From Devosia neptuniae (GTDB lineage: Bacteria; Pseudomonadota; Alphaproteobacteria; Rhizobiales; Devosiaceae): DNA of 64,000 nt. Numbering within the stretch: the stretch's first letter is position 1; each line of letters begins with the position of its first letter. The stretch covers positions 124,001 to 188,000 of the forward strand of contig NZ_CP104965.1 in NCBI RefSeq assembly GCF_025452235.1, written 5' to 3'. Under the pieces are notes generated by a model. The model worked only from the letters and a program-made list of their open reading frames with translations. It searched no databases and was not told the origin of the DNA. Of this stretch, positions 46,352 through 55,322 are shown piece by piece. Both the position numbers and the translations under genes were made by a program.

Positions 46352-46996
46352 GTGTCCCTTCGCACCCTTACCCTCGCCGCCCTGCTGAGCGGCACTGCCG
46401 TCGTCGCATCGGTTTCCGCCACCCAGGCTGCCGATCTTTATACCCCGGCGCCCGCCCAGATCGCCTATCCCGACGCGGGCCTGGCCGTCGCCAGCGACAC
46501 CTGGGCCGGCTTTTACGCTGGTGCCCATGCCGGCGTGGTCAGCGCCGACGATTTCGACAACAGCAACTTCTCGGGCGGCGTCCAGGCCGGCTATCTGCAG
46601 CAGTTCGACCAGTTCGTGGTCGGCGGCGAAGTCTCGGGCACGCTCAGCGACGAGCTGCGCTACGAACTCACCCCCGATGCCGGCCTGACGCAGAACTGGT
46701 CGCTGGCCGCCAAGGGCCGCGCCGGCGTGGCGCTGGGCAGCACCCTGATCTACGGCACAGCCGGCGTTTCGCTGGCTGAGCTGGAGCCCTTGGGCACCAC
46801 CACTTCGGGCAAGGACACCTACGCCGGCGCCGTGTTCGGCGCAGGCGTCGAGCAGGATCTGGGCAACAATATCAGCGTGCGCGCCGAATATCTGCAGACC
46901 CGCTATTTCGACGTGGACAGCGCCGTTGCCGGCGTGGGCCGCACCGACGATCTGACCAATCATGCCGTCACTCTCGGCGTGAACTACCGCTTCTAA
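46352..46996 (+). CDS. Outer-membrane beta-barrel protein (Omp25/RopB type)
   Basis: A 214-residue protein with a signal peptide (MSLRTLTLAALLSGTAVVAS to about TQAAD). The eight-strand barrel shows alternating patterns (WAGFYAGAHAGVVSADDF, GGVQAGYLQQFDQFVVGGEV, LIYGTAGVSLAEL) and ends HAVTLGVNYRF with a terminal aromatic residue, as outer-membrane barrels need. The GTG start at 46352 has AGGAG nine bases upstream and gives a proper signal peptide, whereas the ATG at 46294 does not. It follows the kinase gene by 112 bases and has its own terminator. Confidence 0.88.
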   Translation: MSLRTLTLAALLSGTAVVASVSATQAADLYTPAPAQIAYPDAGLAVASDTWAGFYAGAHAGVVSADDFDNSNFSGGVQAGYLQQFDQFVVGGEVSGTLSDELRYELTPDAGLTQNWSLAAKGRAGVALGSTLIYGTAGVSLAELEPLGTTTSGKDTYAGAVFGAGVEQDLGNNISVRAEYLQTRYFDVDSAVAGVGRTDDLTNHAVTLGVNYRF

Positions 46997-47060
46997 AATA
47001 ACGGCCGCGCTGCATTGCGGCCGCTCCTCGTGCATTGACCTCCATCGGCACGACACGGAA

Positions 47061-47086
47061 AATCGGGGCTTCGGCTCCGATTTTTT
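47061..47086 (+). terminator. Intrinsic terminator of the porin gene
   Basis: A nine-pair stem (AATCGGGGC with GCTCCGATT, one G-T pair) closed by a tight TTCG loop is followed by a T-run and a second T-run. Confidence 0.85.
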
Positions 47087-47166
47087 CGTTTTTCACACCC
47101 CAATCGCCCGAACTGGATTACAAGAGCCGCCTTTGGGGCAAACCGCCCGGGCGGCAGGAGACTATT

Positions 47167-47907
47167 ATGAGCGCGATGGACGGCGCGGCGAGCATGGAGC
47201 AAGCCCCCATTCGTTCCGAACTCTGGCGCGGCATCAAGGGCTGCATTCCGGTTCTGCTCGGCATCATCCCCTATGCGCTGGTGCTGGGCGCGCAGGCCGC
47301 GCAAAAGGGCCTGAGCGTCATCGAAGTGCCGCTGATGACCGGGCTGAACTTTGCCGGCGGCTCGGAATTTGCCGCCATCCAGCTCTGGACCTCGCCGCCC
47401 CATATCGTGCTGATCGTGGCCATCACCTTCCTGGTCAATAGCCGGCATTTGCTGATGGGCGCGGCCATCGCGCCCTTCCTGCGTCACCTGCCCAAGCGCA
47501 AGGTCCTGCCGGCTTTATTCGCCATGACCGACGAAAGCTGGGCACTCGGCCTGGCCGATGCCAAGGAGCGGGCCGAACGCGGCCTGCAGCCGGCATTCAG
47601 CCTGCCCTATTACCTGGGCACGGCACTGGTTTTCTATGTCGCCTGGGTGGCGTTCACCACCTTGGGCGCCGCACTCGGCCCAGTGCTGGGCGACGTGGAA
47701 GCCTATGGCTTCGACATGGCGTTTCCGGCCGTGTTCCTGGTGCTGATGGCCGGCATGTGGAAGGGCTTTGCCGCAGCCCGGCCCTGGCTGGTGAGTCTGG
47801 TCGTCGCCGCGGTGACGTATCTCGTCGTGCCCGGTGCCTGGTATGTGGCCGCCGGCGCCGTGTCCGGCCTGATCGCGGCCTATGTGCTGGCGGGAGACGA
47901 GGCATGA
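47167..47907 (+). CDS. azlC: AzlC family branched-chain amino acid exporter subunit
   Basis: A 246-residue membrane protein with AzlC landmarks: GIKGCIPVLLGIIPYALVLG, LMTGLNFAGGSEFAAIQLW, and NSRHLLMGAAIAPFLRHLP followed by ALFAMTDESWAL. AzlC and AzlD together export branched-chain amino acids and analogues. ATG 47167 starts just before the hydrophobic core and is preceded by GGCAGGAG. The stop overlaps the azlD start by four bases. Confidence 0.9.
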   Translation: MSAMDGAASMEQAPIRSELWRGIKGCIPVLLGIIPYALVLGAQAAQKGLSVIEVPLMTGLNFAGGSEFAAIQLWTSPPHIVLIVAITFLVNSRHLLMGAAIAPFLRHLPKRKVLPALFAMTDESWALGLADAKERAERGLQPAFSLPYYLGTALVFYVAWVAFTTLGAALGPVLGDVEAYGFDMAFPAVFLVLMAGMWKGFAAARPWLVSLVVAAVTYLVVPGAWYVAAGAVSGLIAAYVLAGDEA

Positions 47908-48203
47908 TCGATCCCTTGACCGTTCTCACCATCGTGCTGATGGCCTCGGCCACCTATTGCACGCGGATCATCGGCTATCTGGTGCTGCGCAATCGCACGC
48001 TCAGCCCCCGCGCCACCGCCCTCATGGAAGCGGCGCCCGGTTGCGTGCTGATTTCGGTGATCGCGCCGCATTTCGTGGCCGATAATCCCGCCGATCTGAT
48101 CGCCATTGCCATCACCCTGCTCGCCGCCACGCGCCTTTCCATGCTGCCAACGGTGATTGTTGCCGTCGCCGCCACGGGGCTGTTGCGGCATTTTATTGGC
48201 TAG
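47904..48203 (+). CDS. azlD: AzlD family membrane protein
   Basis: A 99-residue protein with about four membrane segments (LTVLTIVLMASATYCTRIIG; MEAAPGCVLISVIAPHFV; a helix ending LLRHFIG). It is the partner of AzlC in branched-chain amino acid export. The ATG overlaps the azlC stop (ATGA). Confidence 0.9.
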   Translation: MIDPLTVLTIVLMASATYCTRIIGYLVLRNRTLSPRATALMEAAPGCVLISVIAPHFVADNPADLIAIAITLLAATRLSMLPTVIVAVAATGLLRHFIG

Positions 48204-48263
48204 AAAATTTCCGTCACAAACCGGCTTGCCATTGCCGCCGCAAGCTGATTGATTGCGCCCATC

Positions 48264-48352
48264 CACAGGGGTGCTCCGTATAGCCGGGGCTGAGACGCGG
48301 GCGGCAAGCCTGCAAACCCTAGTAGCTGATCTGGGTAATACCAGCGGAGCGA
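48264..48352 (+). promoter_or_regulatory. TPP riboswitch (THI element)
   Basis: The conserved thiamine pyrophosphate aptamer is clear: AGGGGTGCTCC at the 5' side, GGGGCTGAGA, an AACCC block, then CTGATCTGGGTAATACCAGC closing the aptamer with GGAG complementary to CTCC at the start. It ends about nine bases before the ykoF ATG, so it probably controls translation by hiding the ribosome site when TPP is abundant. Confidence 0.95.
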
Positions 48353-48361
48353 GGCGGGGCT

Positions 48362-48970
48362 ATGTATTCTGGCGCACAAATTTCCATTTATCCTATGGCC
48401 GACGATTTCGTCGGCGTCATTCTCGGCGCGCTGAGCGCGCTCGATCCCTATCGGGATCGGCTGCAGGTGCAGACTGACGACATCTCCACCCTGTTGGTCG
48501 GTGCGCCCGAAGTGCTGTTTCCGGCCATGCGCGATCTGTTCGTCGCGGCAGCGAAAAGCGGCAAGCATTGCGTGCTGCATGCCACCATTTCCCGCGGCTG
48601 CCCGGGCGAGCCCGATGATGCTGTCTGCTACACCACCGAATATGGCGGGCCCGTCCTGCCGCTGGACCAGCGCAAGCAGATGGCGCTGGATTCCGTGCAA
48701 GCGGCCCCCGTGACCGACATGCCGAGCGCGGCGCAATTTTCGCTCTATGTGATGGATACGAACGATCACATGGACGAAATCTACGGCTGTATCGACTTTC
48801 TCAAGCAGTCCGGCACTTTCGATCGCGCCAAGAATTTCTGCACTAAATTGGGTGGCGACGCCGGTGCGGTTTTCGCCACGGTACAGGCAGCGCTCTGCCG
48901 GTTCGGCCCGCCCGAGGGACACGTCACGATTGATCTGACAGTCTCGGCAAATAGCCCGACACCGCGCTAG
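48362..48970 (+). CDS. ykoF: YkoF-like thiamine/hydroxymethylpyrimidine-binding protein
   Basis: A 202-residue protein with two repeated alpha/beta halves (SGAQISIYPMADDFVGVILG; FSLYVMDTNDHMDEIYGCID), matching the YkoF family that binds thiamine or its pyrimidine precursor in the cytoplasm. It lies directly behind a TPP riboswitch and ahead of a ThiXZY-type importer, which fits a role in handling the imported precursor. A palindromic repeat separates it from the importer genes. Confidence 0.9.
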   Translation: MYSGAQISIYPMADDFVGVILGALSALDPYRDRLQVQTDDISTLLVGAPEVLFPAMRDLFVAAAKSGKHCVLHATISRGCPGEPDDAVCYTTEYGGPVLPLDQRKQMALDSVQAAPVTDMPSAAQFSLYVMDTNDHMDEIYGCIDFLKQSGTFDRAKNFCTKLGGDAGAVFATVQAALCRFGPPEGHVTIDLTVSANSPTPR

Positions 48971-48982
48971 CTCACGCCCAGT

Positions 48983-49069
48983 AGACCTCATGGTGAGCCT
49001 GTCGAACCACGAGGTCGTGCCCGCCATGGTGCCACGACCTCGTCCTTCGACAAGCTCAGGGTGAGGTCT
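48983..49069. repeat. Intergenic inverted repeat inside the thiamine operon
   Basis: The arms 48983-49020 and 49031-49069 are imperfect reverse complements (AGACCTCA...GTCGAA...CGAGGTCGTG type). A close relative lies at 56478-56572. It fills most of the 132-base gap between ykoF and thiX. Confidence 0.88.
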
Positions 49070-49102
49070 GTTGGGATATCGCGCCCCATCCGGAAATCCC
49101 CC

Positions 49103-49891
49103 ATGCCCACATCGCGCACAATCGCGTCCAGCCTCGGCAGAATCGCCCCGGCCCTGCTGTCGGTCGGCACGCTGATCCTCGCTTGGGAACTCTATGCCCG
49201 CCTCTCCGGCATTTCCCCCACCACCCTGCCGGCGCCGTCGCGCGTGGTTGCCCAGGCGATACAAAACTGGCCGGCGCTGTTCGAGAACACGCTGCCCACC
49301 ATCAGCGCGACCCTGTTGGGTTTTGCCTGCTCGCTGGCTGCGGCCTTCATCTTCTCGGTGCTGATCGACTTTTTCAAACCGCTACGGCGGGCGCTGTTTC
49401 CGGTCTTCATCATCAGCCAGACGCTGCCGCTGGTCGCCATCGCCCCGCTGATCGTGCTGTGGTTCGGCTTCGGCCTGACGCCCAAGATCATGCTGGTGGC
49501 TCTGGTCACCTTCTTTCCCATGCTGGTGGCGCTGGTGCAGGGCTATGCGGCGACCGAGGAGGATATCGAGTCCCTGCTGGCCTCGATGGGCGCCTCCCCG
49601 CTGCGCATCTTCCTCCTCGCGCGGTTGCCCTCATCCCTGCCCTATTTCTTCGCCGGCCTGCGCATTTCCATCACCTACGCCGTGGTCGGCGCGATCTTTG
49701 CCGAATATGCCGGGGCGGCGAAGGGGCTGGGCATCTACATCCTCAACGCCAAGAACAATTTCCGCCCCGATCTGGTGCTGGCCGCCGTGCTGGTCAGCGC
49801 CACGCTGACCCTGGTGCTGTTCGGCACCACAATCCTGATCCAGCGGCTGGTCATGCCCTGGGAAAAGCTGGCCGCGGAGCGCAAGCCATGA
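49103..49891 (+). CDS. thiX: Thiamine precursor ABC transporter permease (ThiX)
   Basis: A 262-residue permease of the nitrate/sulfonate/taurine class. It starts with a helix near ILAWELYARLSG and has TLPAPSRVVAQAIQNWPALF, TLPLVAIAPLIVLWFGFGLT and an EAA-like loop LLASMGASPLRIFLLARLPS. The riboswitch and the ThiY partner define it as the hydroxymethylpyrimidine importer permease. The ATG at 49103 has no strong ribosome site visible; the stop overlaps thiZ by four bases. Confidence 0.87.
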   Translation: MPTSRTIASSLGRIAPALLSVGTLILAWELYARLSGISPTTLPAPSRVVAQAIQNWPALFENTLPTISATLLGFACSLAAAFIFSVLIDFFKPLRRALFPVFIISQTLPLVAIAPLIVLWFGFGLTPKIMLVALVTFFPMLVALVQGYAATEEDIESLLASMGASPLRIFLLARLPSSLPYFFAGLRISITYAVVGAIFAEYAGAAKGLGIYILNAKNNFRPDLVLAAVLVSATLTLVLFGTTILIQRLVMPWEKLAAERKP

Positions 49892-50643
49892 GCGCGGCAA
49901 GGCTGGAATTGCGCCATCTGCACAAGCGCTTTGGCGACCTCGATGTGCTGGCCGATATTTCGCTATCGGTGCAGCCCGGCGAATTCGTCTCCATTCTCGG
50001 CCCCTCCGGCGCCGGAAAATCCACCATTTTCAAGCTGCTGACCGGCGGCTTGCGACCCGATGGCGGCGAGATTTTCTTCGACGGGGTGGCGCTGGCCGAG
50101 GAGACGCAACCCTTCGCCTTCATGCCGCAACGCGATGCGCTGATGCCCTGGCGGCGGATCATCGACAATACGACGCTGGGCCTTGAAGTGCAGGGCATGG
50201 CCCGCCAGCAGGCGCGCGAACGCGTCGCGCCCCTGTTCGCCGAATTCGGGCTCGATGGCTTCGAGCAGCATTACCCGGCGCAATTGTCCGGCGGCATGCG
50301 CCAGCGCGCGGCCCTGTTGCGCACCGTGGTGCAGGATCGCGCCATGCTGCTGCTCGACGAGCCGTTCGGCGCGCTCGATGCCCTCACCCGCAGCGGCATG
50401 CAGCGGTGGCTCGAAACCATGTGGGAGCACCACAATTGGACCGCCCTGTTGATCACCCATGATGTGCGCGAGGCGGTGTTCCTGTCCGACCGCATCTATG
50501 TGCTGACTGAGCGCCCCGCCCGGGTGCTGCGCGAAATCACCGTGCCCCTGCCCCGCCCGCGCCGCGACCTGGCTTCGCCCCAAGCCAGCGCCATCGAGGC
50601 CGACCTTCTCGAAACCCTGCTCAATCCCCCATCGGAGACGTGA
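49888..50643 (+). CDS. thiZ: Thiamine precursor ABC transporter ATP-binding protein (ThiZ)
   Basis: A 251-residue ATPase with Walker A LGPSGAGKSTIF, signature [12 protein letters not shown], Walker B MLLLDEPFGALD and switch LLITHDVREAVF, of the nitrate/taurine class. It overlaps thiX at its start and thiY begins within a few bases of its stop. It energises uptake of the thiamine pyrimidine precursor. Confidence 0.9.
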   Translation: MSAARLELRHLHKRFGDLDVLADISLSVQPGEFVSILGPSGAGKSTIFKLLTGGLRPDGGEIFFDGVALAEETQPFAFMPQRDALMPWRRIIDNTTLGLEVQGMARQQARERVAPLFAEFGLDGFEQHYPAQLSGGMRQRAALLRTVVQDRAMLLLDEPFGALDALTRSGMQRWLETMWEHHNWTALLITHDVREAVFLSDRIYVLTERPARVLREITVPLPRPRRDLASPQASAIEADLLETLLNPPSET

Positions 50644-50645
50644 CC

Positions 50646-51644
50646 ATGCTATCCCGCCGCAGTTTTTTCGCCGCCATGCTTGCTACAAGCCTGCTCAGCA
50701 CACCCGCTTTCGCCCAAGCGCAAAAAGTCACCATGGCGCTCGACTGGACCCCCAACACCAATCACATCGGCCTCTATGTGGCCAAGGCCAAAGGCTTCTA
50801 CACCGAGGCCGGGCTGGACGTGGATATCCTGCCCTATAGCGACACCTCGGCCGGTGCGCTGGTCGCCAATCACGTCGCCGATTTCGGTATTTTCGGCACC
50901 ATATCGCTGATGAGCCAGCGCACCGCCGGCGCCGATCTGGTCGCCACCTATGCCGTGGTGCAGACCGAGACTGGCCGGGTGGTGTTCAACGATGATCGCA
51001 CCGATATCCAGAGCCCCAAGGACCTCGACGGCCTCACCTATGGCGGCTTTGGCAGCGACTGGGAAAACGCGCTGATCGGCACCATCATCCGCCATGATGG
51101 CGGCAAGGGCGAATTTGAAACGGTGACCCTGGGCACCTCCGCCTATGAGGCGCTGGCCAATGGCGCGGTCGATTTCACGCTCGAAGTCTATACCTGGGAA
51201 GGGGTCAAGGCCGAGCTCGACAATGTGGCACAACGCGCCTTCCGCTATGCCGATTTCGGCGTGCCGGACGAGCACACCACCTTTATCGGCTCCAGCCAAG
51301 CCTATCTCGATGCCAATCCCGAAACCGCCGCAGCTTTCATGGCTGCAACCCAGCGCGGCTACGCTTTCGCCGTCGAACACCCTGACGAGGCAACCGACAT
51401 CCTGCTGGCGGCCAATGAAGGCATGCTCGACCGCACCCTGATCCGCGCTTCGCTCCAGGCCCTGATCGACGGCCACTATCTGCAAACCGCAGATGGCGTG
51501 ATCGGCACGATCGACCCGGCCAAGATGGACGCCATCGGGGATTATCTGTTCAAAGCCGGCATCCTGCGCGATGCGGATGGGGCGGTGGTCGCCGAACGGC
51601 CCGACTTCGCGCCGTACTACAGCAACGCCTACTTGCCGGAGTAA
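50646..51644 (+). CDS. thiY: Thiamine precursor substrate-binding protein (ThiY, NMT1/THI5-like)
   Basis: A 332-residue periplasmic protein with a signal peptide (MLSRRSFFAAMLATSLLS to AFAQ). The NMT1/THI5-like fold follows: VTMALDWTPNTNHIGLYVAK is the diagnostic opening, then GLTYGGFGSDWENALIGTII. It should bind formylaminopyrimidine or hydroxymethylpyrimidine. ATG 50646 with CGGAGACG upstream is preferred over GTG 50640. It is the last gene of the TPP-controlled operon. Confidence 0.9.
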   Translation: MLSRRSFFAAMLATSLLSTPAFAQAQKVTMALDWTPNTNHIGLYVAKAKGFYTEAGLDVDILPYSDTSAGALVANHVADFGIFGTISLMSQRTAGADLVATYAVVQTETGRVVFNDDRTDIQSPKDLDGLTYGGFGSDWENALIGTIIRHDGGKGEFETVTLGTSAYEALANGAVDFTLEVYTWEGVKAELDNVAQRAFRYADFGVPDEHTTFIGSSQAYLDANPETAAAFMAATQRGYAFAVEHPDEATDILLAANEGMLDRTLIRASLQALIDGHYLQTADGVIGTIDPAKMDAIGDYLFKAGILRDADGAVVAERPDFAPYYSNAYLPE

Positions 51645-51652
51645 GCACCACA

Positions 51653-51679
51653 CAAAAAAGGGGGCGCTTTCGCGCCCCC
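51653..51679 (-). terminator. Intrinsic terminator of the sugar ABC operon
   Basis: GGGGGCGC pairs with GCGCCCCC. On the minus strand the stem is followed directly by six T residues. It lies 22 bases after the binding-protein stop and can also slow plus-strand transcripts from thiY. Confidence 0.88.
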
Positions 51680-51701
51680 GCTGCCTTGATCCCAAAGCCC
51701 C

Positions 51702-52652
51702 TTAGAACGGGCTCTTGTCGTCCAGGAATTCGTCGGCATTTTCCGAAGTGATGACGGTGGAGTCGAGGATATAGCGCCCCGACACCTGCACGCCGCTGAC
51801 CAGGTGCGACGTGGTCAGCTCGATCGCCGTGGCGATCATGGCCGGGCTATAGCTCACATCGATCGGGGTCAGCTTGTCGCCGGCCTTCACGCGCTGCAGG
51901 ATCTGCTGCATGCCGGCGCCGCCCACCACGAACATTTCATTTTCGCGGCCGGCCTGCTTGATCGCCTCGATGGCGCCCAGGGAGATGTCGTCGTCCTGGG
52001 TCCACACGCCCTTGATATCAGGGAAGCGGGTCAGGAAGTCCTGCATCACCTTGAAGCCGTCATCGCGGTTCCAATTGGCGAATTCGTCGTCCAGCACCTT
52101 GATCTGGGTGCCTTCGATGCCGCCCATGAAGCCGTCGAAGCGCTGCTGATCGATCGGGATCGGCAGGCCGCGCAGGATAACGATATTGCCGCCCTCGGGC
52201 AGTGCTTCCTTGAAATAGGCCGCGGCATTGGCGCCCAGGCCCGGATTGTCACCGGCGACGTAGAGGTTTTCCACGCCAGTGATCGAGAGCTGGCGATCGA
52301 CGACGGTGACGAACTTGCCGGCGTCCTTGACCTGCTTGATGGCCGAAGTCATCGCATCCGGATCGCCCGGCAGGATGACCAGCGCATCGATATTGCGGGT
52401 CGAGACCATGTCTTCGATGTCGGCGATCTGCTTGGGCGCATCGGCCGCCGAAGCAAAGACGAATTCGACATCGGGATAAGTGGTCTTGAGGCGATCGATC
52501 GCCTGCTGCGCGAAGTAGTTGACGCCGCCGGTCCAGCCATGGTCGGCCGCCGGAACGGAGACGCCGATGGTCACCTTGTCCTGGGCAATGGCGACGCCGC
52601 CAATGCTGGTTGCGACGACAGCCGCAGCCAAAAAGGATTTAGCCAGTTTCAT
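51702..52652 (-). CDS. Sugar ABC transporter substrate-binding protein (ribose type)
   Basis: A 316-residue periplasmic protein with a signal peptide (MKLAKSFLAAAVVATSIGG to AIAQD). The type I binding-protein fold shows VTIGVSVPAADHGWTGGVNY, IDALVILPGDPDAMTSAIKQ and VFVVDRQ-like sugar-contact strands (VTVVDRQLSI), plus GVWTQDDDISLGAIEAIKQA. It is the last gene of an ABC operon with an RbsC-type permease and RbsA-type ATPase. The exact sugar is not clear. ATG 52652 has GGGAGG upstream. Confidence 0.92.
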   Translation of the reverse strand: MKLAKSFLAAAVVATSIGGVAIAQDKVTIGVSVPAADHGWTGGVNYFAQQAIDRLKTTYPDVEFVFASAADAPKQIADIEDMVSTRNIDALVILPGDPDAMTSAIKQVKDAGKFVTVVDRQLSITGVENLYVAGDNPGLGANAAAYFKEALPEGGNIVILRGLPIPIDQQRFDGFMGGIEGTQIKVLDDEFANWNRDDGFKVMQDFLTRFPDIKGVWTQDDDISLGAIEAIKQAGRENEMFVVGGAGMQQILQRVKAGDKLTPIDVSYSPAMIATAIELTTSHLVSGVQVSGRYILDSTVITSENADEFLDDKSPF

Positions 52653-52699
52653 TTCAGTCCTCCCTAAATGCCCTTGCTGGGCGATGTAAACTTGAACTT

Positions 52700-53704
52700 C
52701 TAAGTCGTGCGCCGACCCCGCTGCAGCAGCACGGCGAGAATGATGATGACGCCTTGGAACGCCCCATTGAGATACGGGCTGATCAGGCTTTGCAGATTGA
52801 GGATATTGCCGATGAGCCCCAGGATCACCACGCCCACCACCGTGCCCCAGACGCGGCCATAGCCGCCCTTGAGGGTGGTGCCGCCGATGATCACGCCGGC
52901 AATGGCTTCGAGTTCCCACAGCACGCCGGTGGTGCTCGAGGCCGAGCCGAGGCGCGGCACATAGAGCAGCACGGCAACGCCCACCAGAATGCCCTGCAGA
53001 ATATAGGTCAGCAGCCGGACATTATCGACATTGATCGAGGAATAGCGGGCCACCTGCTCATTGGAGCCGATGGCGGCGCAATAGCGGCCGAACTTGGTGC
53101 GGCGCATGACGATTTCGCCGGCAATCGCCACGAGGGCAAAGACGATGATGGGATAGGGCACGCCCAGCAGGCCATCGTAATAGACCGGGCGATAGACGTC
53201 GGCGACGTTGAAGTTCAGCGACAGCGTGCCGCCATTGGCGAGGAACGTCACCAGCGAGCGGAAAATGCCCATCGTGCCCAGCGTCACGATAAAGGCTTCG
53301 ATGCGCCCCCGCGTGATCATGATGCCGTTGAACACGCCGGCCACCCCGCCCAGCAGGATGCCCGCTGCCATGCCGGCCAGCACCACGCTCCAGCCAATGC
53401 CCAGCGAGGGGATCAGCCAGTTCATCACCATGATCATGACCCCGGCGATCACCGCCGCCATCGAGCCGACCGACAGGTCAAGCCCTCCAGCCGTGATGAC
53501 GAAAGTCGCGCCAATGGCGATGATGCCGATAAAGGACGAGCGCGCCAGAACGTTGGTCAAATTGCTGTAGCTGAGGAAATTCTCGTTCAGCGAAATGCCC
53601 AGCAGCACCAGCAGCGCCAGCGCCAGCAAGGGACCCACGGTCTTGAGATCGAGGCGGAAACCGCGTGCGGACCTGGCCGCTATTTCAGGCGCTGATGTGC
53701 TCAT
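52700..53704 (-). CDS. Sugar ABC transporter permease (RbsC type)
   Basis: A 334-residue permease with about nine to ten membrane helices. Family landmarks are NVLARSSFIGIIAIGATFVI, TAGGLDLSVGSMAAVIAGVM and, near the C-terminus, GVLWELEAIAGVIIGGTTLK followed by GGYGRVWGTVVGVVILGLIG. It overlaps the ATPase gene by 20 bases at its start. ATG 53704 (MSTSAPEI) is used. Confidence 0.92.
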   Translation of the reverse strand: MSTSAPEIAARSARGFRLDLKTVGPLLALALLVLLGISLNENFLSYSNLTNVLARSSFIGIIAIGATFVITAGGLDLSVGSMAAVIAGVMIMVMNWLIPSLGIGWSVVLAGMAAGILLGGVAGVFNGIMITRGRIEAFIVTLGTMGIFRSLVTFLANGGTLSLNFNVADVYRPVYYDGLLGVPYPIIVFALVAIAGEIVMRRTKFGRYCAAIGSNEQVARYSSINVDNVRLLTYILQGILVGVAVLLYVPRLGSASSTTGVLWELEAIAGVIIGGTTLKGGYGRVWGTVVGVVILGLIGNILNLQSLISPYLNGAFQGVIIILAVLLQRGRRTT

Positions 53705-55226
53705 CACGTCCACTCTGTTTGATGCCCGCGGCGTACCGCATGATTTCGCCTTCGGTGATTTCGGCGCCTTCCAGCGTGCCCGCGAGGCGCCCTTCGCGCA
53801 TGACGACAACGCGATGGCTCAGCCCGATCACTTCCTGCAGTTCCGAGGAAATGACGATGATCGATTTCCCCTCGGCCGCCAGCGCCGCGATGATGTGGTA
53901 AATCTGCTGCTTGGTGCCCACATCGATGCCGCGCGTCGGCTCATCCATGATGATGATGTCCGGCTCGCTTTCCATGGTCTTGCCCAGCATCAGCTTTTGC
54001 TGGTTGCCGCCCGAAAGCTGGCCCACCCGCACCGAGGCATCACGCGCCCGGATGTCGAAGCGCCGCACCGCCCGCTCCAGCGCCCGCGCCTCGCTGGCGC
54101 TGTCGAGAAAGCCGGCTTTCAAATGCTTGCCCAGGGTCAAAAGCGTCAGGTTCGGCTGCAGCCCCATATTGAGCAGCAGGCCCTTGCCCTTGCGATCCTT
54201 GGTCATGTAGGCGAGGCCCGCATCGACCGATTGGGCCACCTGGCCGAAATTGACCGGCTGGCCGTTGAGCGCGATATCGCCCTCGCTTTTATGCGTCAGC
54301 CCCACAACGGCCTCGGCCACCGCCGTACGGCCCGAGCCAATCAGTCCGGCAAAGCCCAGGATTTCGCCCTTGCGCAGGTCAAAGGAAATGTCTTTGACGC
54401 CCGGCGCCTTGAGCCCGCGCACCGACAGCACCACCGGCGCATCGACATCGGGCTCGTGCTTGGGCGGATAAAGGTTGGAAAGTTCGCGGCCCACCATCAT
54501 CTGGGCGATGGAATCGGGGGTGAGCGCCTCGGTGCCGACCGTGGCGATCAATTGCCCGTCGCGCAACACGGTAACGCGTTGCGCCAGTTCCATGATTTCG
54601 TCGAGCTTGTGCGAGATGAAAATCACCGCCACGCCGCGCGCCGTCAGCCGCCGGATCTGCTCGAACAGGGTCTGGGTTTCGCCCACCGACAGCACGGCCG
54701 TGGGCTCGTCCATGATCAGCACCCGCGCATCGCGGCTGATGGCCTTGGCGATTTCCACCATCTGCTTGTCGGCCACTGAAAGGGTGTTGATGCGCGCATC
54801 GGGATCGACATGCACATGCAGCATTTCCATCACCGCGACAGCGCGGCGGCGCATCTCGGCGACGTCGAGGAAACCGAATTTCTTGAGTTCACGGCCGAGG
54901 AAGATCGAATCGGCCACCGTCAGGTGCTCGGCCAGGTTCAATTCCTGGTGGATGAGTACGATGCCCATAGCCTCAGCCTGGCCGTTGGGCGGTAGGATGA
55001 CGGTCTGCCCGTCATAGCTGATCGTGCCCGAAGTGGGCTGTTCGATGCCCGACAGAATCTTGATGAGGGTGGATTTGCCCGCGCCGTTTTCGCCGATAAT
55101 GGCGTGCACTTCGCCGGGCTTGATATCGAAATCAATGCTGAACAGGACGGGGATTTCGCCAAAGGATTTGGAAATCCGGTGCGCTGACAGGATGGCTGGC
55201 GCTGGCGTGCCTTCGGCACTGGTCAT
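53685..55226 (-). CDS. Sugar ABC transporter ATP-binding protein (RbsA type, two ATPase domains)
   Basis: A 513-residue protein with two ABC domains. The first has Walker A IIGENGAGKSTLI, a signature region NTLSVADKQMVEIAKA and Walker B VLIMDEPTAVLS. The second has a degenerate P-loop (FAGLIGSGRTAVAEAV), signature QLSGGNQQKLMLGK and Walker B IIIMDEPTRGID. This asymmetric layout is normal for RbsA/MglA. It is the first gene of the operon and is divergent from the LacI regulator, with two LacI-type operators upstream. Confidence 0.93.
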   Translation of the reverse strand: MTSAEGTPAPAILSAHRISKSFGEIPVLFSIDFDIKPGEVHAIIGENGAGKSTLIKILSGIEQPTSGTISYDGQTVILPPNGQAEAMGIVLIHQELNLAEHLTVADSIFLGRELKKFGFLDVAEMRRRAVAVMEMLHVHVDPDARINTLSVADKQMVEIAKAISRDARVLIMDEPTAVLSVGETQTLFEQIRRLTARGVAVIFISHKLDEIMELAQRVTVLRDGQLIATVGTEALTPDSIAQMMVGRELSNLYPPKHEPDVDAPVVLSVRGLKAPGVKDISFDLRKGEILGFAGLIGSGRTAVAEAVVGLTHKSEGDIALNGQPVNFGQVAQSVDAGLAYMTKDRKGKGLLLNMGLQPNLTLLTLGKHLKAGFLDSASEARALERAVRRFDIRARDASVRVGQLSGGNQQKLMLGKTMESEPDIIIMDEPTRGIDVGTKQQIYHIIAALAAEGKSIIVISSELQEVIGLSHRVVVMREGRLAGTLEGAEITEGEIMRYAAGIKQSGRDEHISA

Positions 55227-55287
55227 CTCGTAAATCCCCCTGCTGAACGTGGAGGGTTCAATCCCGCTCTTCGTCCATGAGCAGTGA

Positions 55288-55322
55288 TGTAAAGGTTTTC
55301 ATGATTGATGTAAAGGTTTACA
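55288..55322. promoter_or_regulatory. Paired LacI-type operators
   Basis: TGTAAAGGTTTACA (55309-55322) is a perfect inverted repeat with a two-base centre. TGTAAAGGTTTTCA (55288-55301) is a near copy 21 bases away, two helical turns, so two dimers could bind the same face. The region lies between the divergent ABC operon and the LacI gene. Confidence 0.75.
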
